From: Trichomonas tenax
Taxonomy: Eukaryota; Parabasalia; Trichomonadida; Trichomonadidae
Length of the DNA stretch: 33,614 nt
Assembly (NCBI GenBank): GCA_023091735.1
Contig: JALKBU010000555.1
Span: forward strand, 1 to 33,614
Direction of reading: 5' to 3'
Translations under genes and position numbers: made by a program
The notes under the pieces: model-generated
Seen by the model: the letters and a program-made list of their open reading frames with translations, nothing else
What the model was told of the DNA's origin: nothing
Database searches by the model: none
Shown here: one piece after another, positions 1-7,875 of the stretch
Numbering within the stretch: position 1 is the first letter of the stretch
How the letters are laid out: each line of letters opens with the position of its first letter

Positions 1-316
1 GGTTCAGGTACTGATTACATGCCTCCATACATTACTGTTTACACGTGGTATAGGGTTTATTAAATCTAAATAAATTTCTCTCATTTTTCACTAAAATTAT
101 TTTTCAAAATTTCCTTACCCTCATTTCCTTTCGCTTTCTTTTCTTAGTTAGTTAGTTAGTTTGTCATAAATTATTTTCAAAACTGAATACATTTTATAAA
201 GTCATAATTTTTAAAATAAAATTAACGTTAGTTTTGTAAGTAATTCATAAATTTATTTTCTATATAGGGGGGGACCTAACTTGTAAAACTAACTCTTTCG
301 TAAATATATTTAAATA

Positions 317-361
317 GATGTTCGCGGAAGTCACGGCACAGTCGTGACGGATGCGAACATC
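317..361. repeat. Strong hairpin with 4-nt internal loop
   Basis: The 45-nt segment folds on itself. The outer arms GATGTTCGC and GCGAACATC pair over 9 bp, there is a 4-by-4 internal mismatch, and inner arms GTCACG and CGTGAC pair over 6 bp around a 7-nt loop. It is GC-richer than its surroundings. It could be a structured RNA, a transposon-end fold or a protein site. No gene lies nearby to decide between these. Confidence 0.6.
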
Positions 362-599
362 ATATTACTAACTTCTAACACGTGTTGTCAGAATGTCATG
401 TTGTCACCCTTTTAAAAACTTTTTTCTGACCCGGTCCACTAGGACACTCAGGACAACATATTAAAACATACCCTTTTTATCGGTTAAAAGCAACATCTAA
501 AAATGTGTCTCGAGTCATTATTTTTAAACAAAACACGTGTTGAAACCCAATTTCAGACCAAAATGCAGATATGCTTCTTGATAAAATTGGCAAGAATTG

Positions 600-805
600 A
601 GTGATAAGCACAACTTTCATCACGTGTTAAAGCACAGCTCTAAACAAAAATTCAAAATTCTATTTTTGCCACTTTTGTCAAAGCACAACTCTCAACAAAA
701 ACAAAACAAACAAAACGTTCGAAATGTGTCAAAACACAACTTCAAATCAAATTACAACAAAACAAAATGTTCGAAACGTGTCAAGCACAACTTTCAAATC
801 AAAAT
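600..805 (+). repeat. Degenerate tandem repeat
   Basis: A motif of the form GTCAAAGCACAACTTTCAAA recurs around 605, 678, 728 and 780. The clearest pair is two units beginning AACGTTCGAAATGTGTCA (714) and AATGTTCGAAACGTGTCA (766), 52 bases apart. An open frame through the array begins only at TTG and gives a repetitive Lys/His/Asn-rich translation, so I treat it as repeat DNA and not a gene. Confidence 0.6.
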
Positions 806-1040
806 TTTTAAAATTTAAAATTCAAATTTTTAAATTCTATTTTTCCATTTTCATTTTTTAAATTTTATTTTTAGCCACATTTGTTCAAACAAGCCTTTCA
901 AAACACAAATTTTTAAAATTGAAGCCCCACAAAAACAAAAAACACTGTTGAACACGTGCACGGAGGCCAACTTTGTTGGCCAAAGTGCACAGTGTGTGTT
1001 CTATTTCGTTTTGAAAATTCATATTTTTAATATTAATAAA

Positions 1041-1300
1041 ATGTTTGATTCACAAAATAATTTAAGTAAACGTTCATCGACAAAAGCAGTAGAGGAAATA
1101 TTCACTGATAACGATGTAGCACGTAACGGCTCAGATATCTCGCCTTCATATACGAAGGATGTTTCATCCGACCAGTAAATTTAAACATTGATAATAACGA
1201 TGAAGGTTATTATGATAGAGATAATAGTTGCTATCATATTGAAGGTTCTGCTGATCATATTTACAGAGTATATTATTTTCGAAATATTGAGTTCCTGTAA
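1041..1300 (+). pseudogene. Frameshifted coding remnant, unknown
   Basis: An ATG at 1041 opens a 45-codon frame with varied, protein-like composition (start MFDSQNNLSKRSS). It stops at a TAA just after position 1175. A different frame, open from about 1172, continues in the same style with many Asp, Asn and Tyr codons (NIDNNDEGYYDRDNS) and ends at the TAA at 1298-1300. One small indel near 1170 would join the two parts. I recognise no family. It could be the 5' remnant of a host gene or a gene carried by the surrounding inverted-repeat element. Confidence 0.3.
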
Positions 1301-1817
1301 AAATAAAATTTATTTTATTTCTCTTCTCTGAAAGAATCAAAATTTGTTTTTTCCCGTTCCTATCTACTTCTGGCCTTAATTTATGACCCTCATTTTTGAA
1401 TGCCATAGCTGAACCAAAAAATATAATCACCCCATTTTTCAAGAAGTGCGAATCTTCACTTTGTCATTTTATACATTGTTGTCCTCATTTATTTTTAATG
1501 TCAGCGCAAGCTGCTGAGGTCTGAAAGACCGATCGACACTTGTTTTTTAATGTTTTCACACCCCTTTTACATCAATTTTCACGTCTTTTTCTTCTTTTCA
1601 CTTTGGGGTGTCCTGCGACAGTGGACCGGGTCGTCAATTTTGCATTTTTTGCGTTTTCGTGTATTTTCCCGTCAAAAACAGTGTTTTTGGTCATTTTTCA
1701 TGTAAAATCACTGTTTTTCTTCATTTTCCTTATGGGTCCTGGGTCAGTAAAGATATGGTAGGATTGATAACATGACATTTTGACAACATGTATTATAAAA
1801 AAACCCTGTAAAACAAC

Positions 1818-1837
1818 CATTTTTCACGTGAAAAATG
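1818..1837. repeat. 20-bp perfect palindrome with CACGTG core
   Basis: A perfect palindrome reads CATTTTTCACGTGAAAAATG. The CACGTG (E-box) core also occurs several times in the first kilobase, so it may be part of the local repeat family and not a factor binding site. Confidence 0.6.
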
Positions 1838-2285
1838 ATGAAATGCACGATAAAATCAAAGGTCTACATGAAAAATAACGAGATTCTGCATCTTCCGACA
1901 TTTCCAAAAATAACAACGTTCGAATTAACGAATCCTTAGGATGTATTTGACTTTGTTCATTGATACCGGTTTATAGTTGAATGAATATTTAAGTTCTCTT
2001 TTGAAGTCCTCGTAATATTTACGAATCCCAAACATTTGAAAATAAGCTTCCGACACTTCTGAAGCCAGAACCTTATTTTTTGTGCGATACTCCGAAATTA
2101 AAAATCGTTGGAGATCAAATTTATCCGCGAATGTTTCTGTTTGTCATGCAACATCTGAACGACTCATTTCAACGTTATTAAAAAATAAAATAATTTTAAA
2201 ATAACATTAATTCCAAAAACTGTAAGATATCATCACTTGACCGCCTTATTTGGGAAATTGAATCCTAAATTAGATCCGCGGCGAA

Positions 2286-2363
2286 GGCGAGCTTGCTCGC
2301 CGGCATGCCGTCATATGTGTGTGTAAAGGAATCCATTGATGTTTCAATGATTGACACTTTACA
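2286..2363. repeat. GC-rich palindromes plus adjacent stem-loop
   Basis: A hairpin GGCGAGCTTGCTCGCC (2286-2301) abuts the palindrome GGCATGCC (2302-2309). A longer imperfect stem-loop follows at 2322-2363, with outer arms TGTAAAG and CTTTACA and inner arms CCATTGA and TCAATGA or similar. The block lies 170 to 250 bases upstream of the MRT4 ATG, so it may be regulatory or transposon-derived. Confidence 0.5.
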
Positions 2364-2532
2364 TTTTCAAAATAGTTTACGCGATAAAAATAAGTAAATC
2401 CGCAAATCTTTGGATTTAGCTGTGATTTTGAAGTTATTTGGGCAGTACATTGTTGTGTGAATCTAAATCTAATATCAAATCTCACAAAGATTACAAGACA
2501 TAATTTTTTTTTCAGGACCAAAAATTTTAATT

Positions 2533-3168
2533 ATGAGCAGACGCGAAACAGGCCGCTCTAATCAGAAGAAGACAAAGGAGGAGAAGATTCAGCGTGGTGA
2601 CAGCATCCGTGACCAGGTTACCAAGTTCAACTCAATCTATGTCCTTCGTTTTTCAGCAGATAACACAGAACCACAGACAGAACTTCGTAAGCGCTTCCGC
2701 TCATCCAACCTTTGCAAAGACAAGAAGACAATCATCTCACACGCTATTGGTGCCACACCAGAAATTGAAGCTCGCCCAGGATTATCTCAACTTCTTCCTT
2801 ATCTTTCAGGAAAGACTGGTCTTTTCATGACAAACGAGGAGGACAGCGTTGTTCGTGAGTACTTACTGTCTATTTCACAGCCAGATTTCGCTAAGGCTGG
2901 ATTTACAGCAACAGAGGAGTTTTCTGTTCCAGAAGGCCCACTTCCACAGTTCAATTTCTCAATGGATGGATTCCTTCGTGAATTAGGACTTCCTGTTCAA
3001 CTTGAAAACGGTACAATCCACAATGTTCGTGATTATACGGTTTGCAAGCTTGGAGATGTTCTTACAAAGAACCAGGCTCAGTTGTTGAAGCAGTTCGGTA
3101 TTAAAATGGATACTTATACAGTAGAGCCAATCGCTGTTTGGAACAATGGAACTGTTACTGCTTTTTAA
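2533..3168 (+). CDS. MRT4: Ribosome assembly factor MRT4 (P0/uL10-like)
   Basis: A 211-residue protein matching the Mrt4 family, the nucleolar paralogue of ribosomal stalk protein P0. In other eukaryotes Mrt4 occupies the P0 site on 28S rRNA in pre-60S particles until P0 replaces it. The N-terminus is basic (MSRRETGRSNQKKTKEEK). The L10-type core covers about residues 25-120, with the RNA-binding LRKRFRSSNLCKDKKTI segment. An insertion-like domain follows at about 125-185 and ends near GDVLTKNQAQLLKQFGIKM, where the family has its conserved LT-x-x-QA-x-LLK-x-FG pattern. It lacks the acidic C-terminal P-protein tail of P0, which separates Mrt4 from P0. The length suits the family. The ATG start leaves a short leader with a T-tract. 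The stop reads TTTTTAAAACC and overlaps a TAAA poly(A)-type signal. It converges on ARP2. Confidence 0.9.
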   Translation: MSRRETGRSNQKKTKEEKIQRGDSIRDQVTKFNSIYVLRFSADNTEPQTELRKRFRSSNLCKDKKTIISHAIGATPEIEARPGLSQLLPYLSGKTGLFMTNEEDSVVREYLLSISQPDFAKAGFTATEEFSVPEGPLPQFNFSMDGFLRELGLPVQLENGTIHNVRDYTVCKLGDVLTKNQAQLLKQFGIKMDTYTVEPIAVWNNGTVTAF

Positions 3169-3473
3169 AACCACATATAGACATTTAGAAATAAAGAGAG
3201 AATATAATTATTTATTTATTGTAAACAATCAATAATTGCATAATTTTATTAACAATTTTAAATGATGACATAGAGACAATTAATAATATTTTCTACTAGA
3301 AAAATGATTTCAAACATTCTAATATATGTTTATTCTTCAATATTAATTTATCAAATTATAATTTTTATGAAATATTGAACAGTTGATTGTATAAAGAAAT
3401 AAAAATGACATATAATGTTATTTTATTTATAGATTCGAAGTTGAAGATAATAATAATAAAAAGATAAAGTTGT
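3169..3473. other. Convergent intergenic spacer
   Basis: About 300 bases of AT-rich sequence between the 3' ends of MRT4 and ARP2. TAAA and AATAAA-like motifs occur on both strands, as expected for two 3' ends. I see no gene or strong repeat. Confidence 0.5.
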
Positions 3474-4646
3474 TTAAGCCGCACTTTCCCACTTCTCAAT
3501 AATCCTATCTGCACCGATTTCGGCATAATCCTGCTTTGTAGCCCAAGAAGCACCCTTATCCTTTGTAAGGTTGGCAAGAATTGTAGCACCGAGGTAAACG
3601 AGGTAACGTCTGTTTGGTGGATCTTCGACGTTGATCTTGTATGACTGAAGTGACTCCTTCTTGTTGGCAAGAACCTTTGTAAGAACGCTCTTCTCAAGAT
3701 CGTTCTGAAGACGCTCTGAAAGACCTGGGAACATTGTTGTACCACCGGAGACGACGACAGCCTCGAATAAGCTACGACGAAGGTTGATGTCAGCCTTCAT
3801 GATTGTGTCGAAGAGGAGATCTGAAAGACCCTTGCACTCGAGCCCGATAAGATCGGGCTGGAAGAGAATTTCTGGGGCTTCGAAACGCTCACCAGAGACC
3901 TTAACAATACGGCCGTCTGGAAGTTTGTATGGGACGACGTATGTTGTTGTTTCGTTGGCAATCTTACGGTCAACATCGATATCAGCGGAAATGAAGCAAA
4001 GGCTTTCCTTGATTTCACGAACAATGTCGAAATCTGATGTCTTGTGGAATGTGTAGCCACGGAGTGTAAGAAGCTTGACGAGCTGCTCTGTGACATCACG
4101 TCCAGAGATATCCATACGACTTGTGAGGTGAGAAAGGATGTAGTTTTCGGCAATTGGCATGATATGTGTAACACCATCACCAGAGTCGACGACGACACCA
4201 GTCATGAGACCCTGAGCGTAAAGAACGAGAAGGGCCTGTGGAGCGACCTGAATCTTCGGGAAGTTGAATTTTTCAAAGAAGATTTCGCACATCTTCCTGC
4301 GGTTTTCCTTTGGATTTAACGGAGCCTCGGTAATAAGAAGTGGATGATCCTCGTTGTGAATTTTCAGCTTTTCTTTGAAGATATAATCGAGAACTAATGA
4401 TTCATCTTCCCAGTTCTTAACGATACCGTGAACAACTGGTAATGTGAGATCGAGATATTGACGGACTGGATATGTTTCATCGCAAACCATGATGTCTTTC
4501 AACTTTGCTTTCGAGAAAGATTCGTCAGAACGAAGGATTGGACGACCTACTGTATTTTGAAGAACATAGTCCGGGATTTGGCGTGAAGAGAGACCGACTT
4601 TGAGATAGCCAGTACCAAGATCAAGGACAACTGGTGTATCAGACAT
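3474..4646 (-). CDS. ARP2: Actin-related protein 2 (Arp2/3 complex)
   Basis: A 390-residue actin-fold protein, against about 394 in human Arp2. Arp2 and Arp3 form the nucleation core that starts branched actin filaments at the cell cortex. Phosphate loop 1 is DLGTGYLKVG near the N-terminus, and the segment VGRPILRSDE follows. The second phosphate loop lies in LYAQGLMTGVVVDSGDGVTH. The adenosine-pocket segment is VVSGGTTMFPGL. ISGRDVTEQLVKLLTLRGY, LPDGRIVKVSGERFEAPE and INVEDPPNRRYLVYLGATIL are diagnostic for Arp2 over actin or Arp3. I place the start at the ATG at 4644-4646 (MSDTPVVLD). The frame extends nine codons further, but only to a TTG. The stop reads TTAAACAA and overlaps TAAA. A perfect 11-bp inverted repeat sits just upstream. 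Identification is very secure. Confidence 0.97.
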   Translation of the reverse strand: MSDTPVVLDLGTGYLKVGLSSRQIPDYVLQNTVGRPILRSDESFSKAKLKDIMVCDETYPVRQYLDLTLPVVHGIVKNWEDESLVLDYIFKEKLKIHNEDHPLLITEAPLNPKENRRKMCEIFFEKFNFPKIQVAPQALLVLYAQGLMTGVVVDSGDGVTHIMPIAENYILSHLTSRMDISGRDVTEQLVKLLTLRGYTFHKTSDFDIVREIKESLCFISADIDVDRKIANETTTYVVPYKLPDGRIVKVSGERFEAPEILFQPDLIGLECKGLSDLLFDTIMKADINLRRSLFEAVVVSGGTTMFPGLSERLQNDLEKSVLTKVLANKKESLQSYKINVEDPPNRRYLVYLGATILANLTKDKGASWATKQDYAEIGADRIIEKWESAA

Positions 4647-4671
4647 TATTTTTGGACAACAACCGCTGTAC

Positions 4672-4711
4672 AATTCACAAACTTTCTGAGAATTTTGGCG
4701 GTTTGTGAATT
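4672..4711. promoter_or_regulatory. 11-bp inverted repeat before ARP2
   Basis: AATTCACAAAC (4672-4682) and GTTTGTGAATT (4701-4711) are perfect inverted copies separated by 18 bases. The near arm begins 26 bases upstream of the ARP2 ATG. The position fits a promoter operator or a 5'-leader stem-loop. Function is inferred from position only. Confidence 0.45.
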
Positions 4712-5316
4712 AATGTTAGGGACTTTTATTATATGTGCATATATTTCGCAATTTTGGAATGTCAACATGCTATAGGAGGCCTTGGTAGGGCGATACTTTT
4801 AGTTTGTATTTTCATCCATCATTTTATATTTTTATATTTTTTTTCTGCTAAAATTTCGATACTTCACTTTGCCATGTAATGCACTCAAATAAAATAATTG
4901 ACATGTAAATTTTATAAAATGATGATATTTGAGACTCCTCATTATATTATTTCCATTCTTTACTGTTTCTTGATGCTGTGCTTCCATCCATCATCCATTA
5001 TTTTCGTTTTTGGATTGACAATAGATTAAAATTGACACGTAAATAACTAAAAATTTGACACGGGTAGGAAATCAAGCCAACAATCGATATTTCACCCTTT
5101 AACAATGAGAAATATTATATACGGAACTTTTTATATATAGTGATTACAAAAATCCACGATAAAATCGATTGTTTCTATTAAATATTTGATTTAAAAATTG
5201 AAAATATGCAATATTTCAATAATTTGTTATAATATTAATATATTAATGATCTTGAATATTGTCTTAATATTGATGATCTTCGAAAATGAAAATACGAAAT
5301 GAATTCGAATGTTTAT

Positions 5317-5366
5317 TAATTATGGCCTCTTTCCTAATAAAAATATTTAATAAGAGGCTATAATTA
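5317..5366. repeat. 15-bp imperfect inverted repeat
   Basis: TAATTATGGCCTCTT (5317-5331) pairs with AAGAGGCTATAATTA (5352-5366) with one mismatch and a 20-base spacer. It lies about 50 bases before the Inr-like element and 100 before the ATG of the DUF2804 gene. It could be a factor site or a small foldback element. Confidence 0.5.
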
Positions 5367-5417
5367 GAAAAATAGCTATTTATGTGATAAATAAGTTCTA
5401 TATAGTGTTGCAAGGTG

Positions 5418-5424
5418 TCATTTA
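5418..5424 (+). promoter_or_regulatory. Inr-like element TCATTTA
   Basis: TCATTTA matches the parabasalid initiator consensus TCA-Y-T-W, in which transcription begins at the A. It lies about 50 bases before the chosen ATG at 5469, which is a long leader for this group. If it is used, transcription starts inside the GTG-initiated extension of the frame, which would rule that extension out as coding. Confidence 0.4.
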
Positions 5425-5468
5425 GAATTTTTGGCCACTTTCTGAGAGAGGAAATCTGTCAAAAAGAA

Positions 5469-6617
5469 ATGACTTGTTGCACAGCTGTTTCTGCCTTTTT
5501 CCTCGTCTGCGCGGGCTTCCTGGCCTTGGCAACGATCATTACGCACATTCCTCACCCGACGCTGCCGAGATATCCAGGCCAAAAGCAAATAGAATTCTTT
5601 GATAAAGGAACAAATCTCCGAATGAATGGCTCTGTCCAATACGAAGGCTGGGCGAGACAATCTATCTGGAGGTACGTCAGAGGATACATTCATGTATCAC
5701 CATTGAGAATCAAAGAGTGGGATTATTATTCAACTTTCATTCAGCCGTTAAATTTGTTCATTTGCACGACAGTTGCCGATTTGGGCTACGCTGGACTCTA
5801 TTCTCTTGCTGTCGTCGACTTAAATGAAAAAAAATTTGTTCAAAAAGATGATATTCGCGTCCTTCCACTTGGTTTGATTGGATTACCACCATCAACACAT
5901 CACGATTACTCAATAAATCGCCGCAGCTTTGGATTAAATCTCACATTCGAGAAGCATCACTACTCTAGATCGATAAGAGTTGCTGCCAAGCGCCTTGTTT
6001 TACCAAATGGACAACAGGGATTCCATGCTGACCTCCGCATGTATCATCCTAACGGAAACGAGTCCATGAACATTCAAACAACATGGGCTGAAAGCCGAAA
6101 TCACTTCTACTTGAATGAAAAGATCAATGGAATGCCAACACACGGAACTATCCAGATGGGTAATGAATCCTACAATATCACAGACGATACACACACTGTT
6201 CTCGACTTCGGACGCGGAGTTTGGCCATATTCAAGCACCTGGTACTGGGGCAGTGCTACAACAACACTCAATGGTACAAGGGTTGGTTTCAACTTGGGTT
6301 ATGGCTTTTCTGATCGTAGTGTCGCTACAGAAAATTGCATTTTCTATAACGGCAGAATTCACAAGCTTAACAACATCGACTTCAACATCCCAAGCAATCC
6401 AATGACAACATGGAATATTACAAGTGATGATGGACGCTTTACAGCATCATTCACACCAATTGTTGATAGACACACTTCTACAAACATCGTATTGTTCAAA
6501 TCCAACCAGCATCAGTACTTCGGCAACTATACAGGTAAATTCGTTCTCGATGGCAAGCAAATTATCGAATTTGAAAATGTTACAGGATTTGCTGAGAAAG
6601 TATCCAACAGATGGTAA
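5469..6617 (+). CDS. DUF2804 family protein, membrane-anchored
   Basis: A 382-residue protein. The family signature is the block at residues 244-263, VLDFGRGVWPYSSTWYWGSA, a pattern I recognise from DUF2804 proteins; no activity is established for them. Just after the ATG, residues about 5-25 form one hydrophobic segment (AVSAFFLVCAGFLALATIIT), which fits a signal anchor or uncleaved signal peptide. The rest has about eight N-x-S/T sites (for example NGS, NLT, NES, NYT), suggesting a lumenal or extracellular body. The C-terminal half has a beta-rich, lipocalin-like look, which is only an impression. The frame extends 18 codons upstream but only to a GTG, and that part overlaps an Inr-like element, so I use the ATG. 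The gene is divergent from ARP2 and ends 174 bases from the convergent Rab-like gene. Confidence 0.8.
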   Translation: MTCCTAVSAFFLVCAGFLALATIITHIPHPTLPRYPGQKQIEFFDKGTNLRMNGSVQYEGWARQSIWRYVRGYIHVSPLRIKEWDYYSTFIQPLNLFICTTVADLGYAGLYSLAVVDLNEKKFVQKDDIRVLPLGLIGLPPSTHHDYSINRRSFGLNLTFEKHHYSRSIRVAAKRLVLPNGQQGFHADLRMYHPNGNESMNIQTTWAESRNHFYLNEKINGMPTHGTIQMGNESYNITDDTHTVLDFGRGVWPYSSTWYWGSATTTLNGTRVGFNLGYGFSDRSVATENCIFYNGRIHKLNNIDFNIPSNPMTTWNITSDDGRFTASFTPIVDRHTSTNIVLFKSNQHQYFGNYTGKFVLDGKQIIEFENVTGFAEKVSNRW

Positions 6618-6791
6618 TATTATTAGAAATAAAAATGTATATGTATTAAAATCACTTCATTTCAATGTAATCATTAAATGCAATTAATAATTTAGTAAAA
6701 AGCATCCAGAGAGTAAAAATATACGATCATAACATAGGTCTTTAAAATGTATTTTAATAACATATTATAAAAAAGTTGGTTATAATTATTG

Positions 6792-7397
6792 TTAACAACT
6801 ACAATCTTTCTTTTTCTCTGGTGGCTGACTAATGATAGCAGACTTTGCCTGCTTCTCGATTTCAAGTGCCATAAGTTTTTCTGATATAATGTTGAACATT
6901 TCCTGAATATTTTTCCCGTTCGCTGCAGATGTTGTAATAAATGTGCAATGGGAAGTATTTGCCCATTCCTCGAATTTGGAAGTATCCAAATCTGGTTTCA
7001 AATCGATTTTGTTGCCACATAAAATGCAAACAGGAATATTTCCCACGTCTTGTATAGTTTTAGAGTACCATTCCTTTGCATTTTCGAATGTGAGTTCATT
7101 GGAGACATCAAAAACGACAATTAGAGTGTTCGCAGCCCTCGCATATAAAGGAACTAAGCAATGGAACTTTTCGTGGCCAGCAGTATCCCATATATTGAGG
7201 CAGATCTTTTTCCCGTTCTTGTTAATACCGATAGGAAGAAAAGAAGCGGCAATTGTTGGTGGTTCATTAGTACTAAAGTGGTCACTGTAGAAGCGATTGA
7301 TGATAGACGTCTTCCCGACATAGCCGTCGCCAACTAAGACGACTTTGAACTCCATATCCGCGGCAAGTTCTGAATCAAAAGGATCTTCGAAAGTCAT
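6792..7397 (-). CDS. Rab-like small GTPase, Gln-to-His in G3
   Basis: A 201-residue Ras-superfamily GTPase, most like Rab proteins, which direct vesicle traffic from the membrane. The P-loop is GDGYVGKTS (residues 23-31). Switch I carries Thr48 in PPTIAASF. G3 is WDTAGHEKF (70-78), G4 is GNKIDL (128-133), and the G5 region is TTSAANG (155-161). The C-terminus is Lys-rich and ends CSC, fitting double geranylgeranylation. The usual catalytic Gln after DTAG is His75, so GTP hydrolysis may be slow or need an unusual GAP. A 14-residue N-terminal extension precedes the GTPase fold. The ATG start follows a T-rich leader. I cannot assign a Rab subfamily; a trichomonad-specific RabX type is likely. 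Confidence 0.88.
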   Translation of the reverse strand: MTFEDPFDSELAADMEFKVVLVGDGYVGKTSIINRFYSDHFSTNEPPTIAASFLPIGINKNGKKICLNIWDTAGHEKFHCLVPLYARAANTLIVVFDVSNELTFENAKEWYSKTIQDVGNIPVCILCGNKIDLKPDLDTSKFEEWANTSHCTFITTSAANGKNIQEMFNIISEKLMALEIEKQAKSAIISQPPEKKKDCSC

Positions 7398-7875
7398 AGA
7401 GAAAAATAAAAAAAAAGTTTGTTTCGAAATTTTGTGATATTTGAATATATATTATACAGTAAAAACCTTTTCTCGGTAAAATACAGTGTAAAAAACGTTT
7501 CTATCACAAAAAAATTCGTGATTTTGTTGCTTTTAGCATCATCACGATGTGTAGTATCTATATTTTGTATTTAAAAATGAAAGTAAAACTTTCCAATTCT
7601 CAAAAATAAGATTACTGAATTTTTTTATTCGATCAATAAACATATTTAGTTCAAAGCCTGTTCAAAGAAAAGCACAAAAAATAATTTTTCAACAGAATAT
7701 CGCTTTGAAAAAGAGCCCGTTGATATTCATTGTTCCTTATATATCTTTTTCAGACCAAACATAAATCATATCTTAAGTTTTAACTAGTGTTGTCACTCAT
7801 AATATTTTGTTTTGATATATATTTTTTGTAGAATAGTAAACAGTTTAGTATCTAAGAATATTATAACAAGCAACT
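7398..7875. other. Intergenic spacer upstream of the Rab-like gene
   Basis: About 480 bases of AT-rich DNA between the 5' end of the Rab-like gene and the 3' end of the coiled-coil gene, both on the minus strand. It should hold the Rab-like gene promoter. I find no strong initiator, repeat or gene. Confidence 0.45.

Larger units (their letters stand above)
381..1790. mobile_element. Possible inverted-repeat-flanked element, ~1.4 kb
   Basis: Two blocks near the left side recur as reverse complements on the right, in mirrored context but not at mirrored spacing. Positions 381-405 match the reverse complement of 1766-1790 at about 22 of 25 bases. The 13-mer GACCCGGTCCACT at 428-440 is exactly the reverse complement of 1620-1632, and both copies are followed by a further AGGACA-type match. 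This suggests a degenerate element with long inverted ends, or two inverted copies of one repeat. A frameshifted coding remnant at 1041-1300 lies inside. No transposase and no clear target-site duplication were seen. Confidence 0.4.
1..2532. other. Gene-poor, repeat-rich AT-rich region
   Basis: No intact gene is supported here. The open frames are short, mostly lack an ATG and have low-complexity translations. The region contains a TTAG microsatellite (about 145-161), a seven-G run near 268, a hairpin (317-361), a degenerate tandem repeat (about 600-805), a frameshifted gene remnant (1041-1300), an inverted-repeat pair (381-440 against 1620-1790), a 20-bp palindrome (1818-1837) and GC-rich palindromes (2286-2309). 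The last stretch before 2533 should hold the MRT4 promoter. I see no strong initiator there, only a T-tract ending in TTTTCAG about 17 bases before the ATG. Confidence 0.6.
4712..5468. other. Divergent promoter region ARP2 / DUF2804 gene
   Basis: AT-rich DNA between two divergently transcribed genes, so both promoters should lie here. It holds the recurrent motif TTGACATGTAAATT (from 4898), a variant TTGACACGTAAATAA (from 5032), a 15-bp inverted repeat (5317-5366) and an Inr-like TCATTTA (5418). I see no gene. Confidence 0.5.

Noticed and set aside
1510..1540. Hammerhead-like or C/D-box-like RNA (CTGAGGTCTGAAAGACCGA)
   Set aside because: The conserved CUGAUGA core and the paired C/D boxes are absent; only a small GGTCT/AGACC stem is present.
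1540..1761. 73-codon open frame rich in Phe
   Set aside because: It starts at TTG, and its T-rich composition comes from the inverted-repeat element.
2500..2520. TTTTTTTTTCAG before MRT4 as a 3' splice site
   Set aside because: It lacks the ACTAAC...CAG consensus of trichomonad introns, and the protein is complete from the downstream ATG.
4647..4673. Longer ARP2 start nine codons upstream
   Set aside because: The first codon of that extension is TTG and it enters the inverted repeat; the ATG at 4646 matches the family N-terminus.
5415..5468. Eighteen-codon N-terminal extension of the DUF2804 protein
   Set aside because: It begins with GTG and overlaps an Inr-like TCATTTA; nuclear genes of this group start at ATG.
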